DNA from: Opitutaceae bacterium
GTDB taxonomy: Bacteria > Verrucomicrobiota > Verrucomicrobiae > Opitutales > Opitutaceae
Assembly: GCA_031266495.1 (NCBI GenBank)
Contig: JAISAX010000021.1
Coordinates: 1-6,568 of the forward strand
Length of the DNA: 6,568 nt
Direction of reading: 5' to 3'
Part shown: positions 5,361 through 6,568 of the stretch, in pieces
Numbering within the stretch: position 1 is the stretch's first letter
How the letters are laid out: every line of letters starts with the position of its first letter
Program-made: the position numbers and the translations under genes
Notes under the pieces: model-generated
What the model was told of the DNA's origin: nothing
Databases searched by the model: none
The model's input: the letters and a program-made list of their open reading frames with translations, nothing else

Positions 5361-6557
5361 TCAGGCGGCGGACGTTTGCGCCGGCGGCGTGGCAGCGGCC
5401 ACCGCCGCCGTTTCCCGCGAGCGGCGTTTCCAGTTGAAATAGACTTTCATGAAGATCGCGGCGGCTCCGAACTGGAAGATGGCGGACCAGAGATAGACGT
5501 AGGTGTAATCATTCACCCGGTCGAAAAACAGTCCCGCCAGCGGGGTAATCATGAAGGAAAAAATCTGTTGAGAGATGGCGTTGGCCGAGCAGAACTGTCC
5601 GATTTTTTCACGCGAGAAGAGGCTCAGCCCCAGTGTCTCCTTCCAGTGGAAAATGCGCCACGTGTTGCTGACGTTTCCGAGTTGATAAAGGACGAATCCG
5701 GCAAAAAACCACAGGTAATACGAATGGCTGAAACAGTCGGTGAAGTAACCCTTGATTGGCTCCAGCAGGCTTTTCTTTTTGCGCGGCTCGGGCGGCGGGT
5801 ATTCGCCTTCCCTGACCATGATGAGACTGGCCATATAGGCGATGAAGAACGCGCCGGCCAGCACTCCATAGATCAGGTGCATGTGCTTCTCCGCCATGCC
5901 GAATATCCAGTAGTTCCAGATGAACGACTTGATGGTGGTGACGATCTTGGCGATGGCGTTGAATCGTCCGAGCACCGACTTGGGGACGACATCCCAAAAA
6001 TAATACGTGAAGATCGACAAGAGGACGGCGTTGAAAATCGAAAAAAGGATGCAACACACGCCGATGGCGAGCACCGCGCCATTGATGGAGCCCGCGCCGA
6101 AATGCGCGGCAAACCACGGGAGGCGCATCAGCCAGTTCCAGCCATCCGGCGCCCAGGGAATCGCGGCGAGGAAGAGCGCGGCGGGCGGTGTCGCGGCCAG
6201 CAGGTAGGGGCGGCGGCGGCCGAGGCGTGTGCGTGTGCGGTCGGATGCCGTGCTGACGACGGGGTTTATCCAGATTGTAAATACGGCGCTGAGCGTGCTG
6301 AGGTAGAGGGCGATCTCGGTGTTGGTGGCGCCGTGGTCGCGCATCAGGATTCCGGAAAGCGCGGGTTTCACCGCCTCCATCAGCATCAGGAAAAAATCAT
6401 TGAACATGAGCCACACGAACAGCATGAGCAGCGCGCCCTTTGTGTAGCGCAGCGTGCCGATGCACCAGAATTTGCGCCCCGTCGCGGGATCGGTGATGAC
6501 ATCCGCAGGCGCCGCCGGTTTTTTCGGGGACGCCGATGTCTCGCAGTTATGTCGCAT
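5361..6557 (-). CDS. MFS sugar transporter (GPH/SLC45-like), apparently lacking three internal helices
   Basis: A 398-residue membrane protein and first gene of the operon. After a hydrophilic N-terminus come hydrophobic segments at about 41-63, 83-103, 117-135, 158-188, 199-220, 229-248, 279-297, 321-345 and 352-373. The loop SDRTRTRLGRRRPYLL (105-120) is the helix 2-3 signature of glycoside-pentoside-hexuronide:cation symporters and SLC45-like sucrose carriers, which take up sugars with a cation. Family members usually have 12 helices and 450-500 residues. Here the text after helix 7 (NTWRIFHWKETLGLSL) runs straight into what I recognise as the helix 11 entry (REKIGQFCSANAISQQ). The basic tail after 373 would then face outward if helix 1 starts inside. 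Start: ATG at 6557, 11 bases from the window edge, with no Shine-Dalgarno visible; an upstream start outside the window is possible. Confidence 0.85.
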   Translation of the reverse strand: MRHNCETSASPKKPAAPADVITDPATGRKFWCIGTLRYTKGALLMLFVWLMFNDFFLMLMEAVKPALSGILMRDHGATNTEIALYLSTLSAVFTIWINPVVSTASDRTRTRLGRRRPYLLAATPPAALFLAAIPWAPDGWNWLMRLPWFAAHFGAGSINGAVLAIGVCCILFSIFNAVLLSIFTYYFWDVVPKSVLGRFNAIAKIVTTIKSFIWNYWIFGMAEKHMHLIYGVLAGAFFIAYMASLIMVREGEYPPPEPRKKKSLLEPIKGYFTDCFSHSYYLWFFAGFVLYQLGNVSNTWRIFHWKETLGLSLFSREKIGQFCSANAISQQIFSFMITPLAGLFFDRVNDYTYVYLWSAIFQFGAAAIFMKVYFNWKRRSRETAAVAAATPPAQTSAA

Positions 6558-6568
6558 AGGTCGGGGGG

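Noticed and set aside
1..6568. CRISPR arrays, tRNA or rRNA genes
   Set aside because: No regularly spaced direct repeats, tRNA-like cloverleaf with a TTCGA-type arm, or ribosomal RNA signature was seen on either strand by eye.

Overview
The window reads as a chromosomal piece of a GC-rich Gram-negative saccharolytic bacterium. The style of the genes (a sugar/cation-symporter-like MFS carrier, a clan GH-D glycosidase, an exported double esterase and a small Cys-cluster protein) suggests Verrucomicrobiota, probably Opitutaceae. That placement is inference from protein style, not from a marker gene.

Left part, positions 1-739, lower GC: a remnant of mobile DNA. Positions 1-121 are the right end of an IS5-family insertion sequence: the last 36 codons of its transposase on the + strand, followed at once by the terminal repeat. 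It sits inside a minus-strand serine recombinase gene of which only the first ~35 codons remain here (122-227), including the catalytic Y-x-R-x-S motif. Immediately upstream of the recombinase, in the same direction, is an intact 163-residue protein with a four-cysteine zinc-binding knuckle (248-739). The two look like one transcription unit, an element whose recombinase was knocked out by the IS.

Middle part, 740-1395: a GC-rich stretch without an intact gene, holding several strong inverted repeats (986-1030, 1044-1085, 1101-1182) and a 46-codon orphan coding fragment on the + strand (1244-1381) that breaks off just before the end of the next gene.

Right part, 1396-6557: three minus-strand genes spaced 13 and 22 bases apart, almost certainly an operon for oligosaccharide use. 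In transcription order they are an MFS sugar transporter, a cytoplasmic GH36/GH31-like alpha-glycosidase, and an exported two-domain esterase (alpha/beta-hydrolase plus CE3-like SGNH esterase). The likely scheme is that the secreted esterase removes acyl groups from a plant polysaccharide, the transporter takes up the released oligosaccharide, and the glycosidase cleaves it inside the cell. Two oddities may affect function. The transporter appears to lack three membrane helices through a clean in-frame internal loss, and the glycosidase carries a 12-base homopolymeric G tract upstream of its catalytic nucleophile codon.
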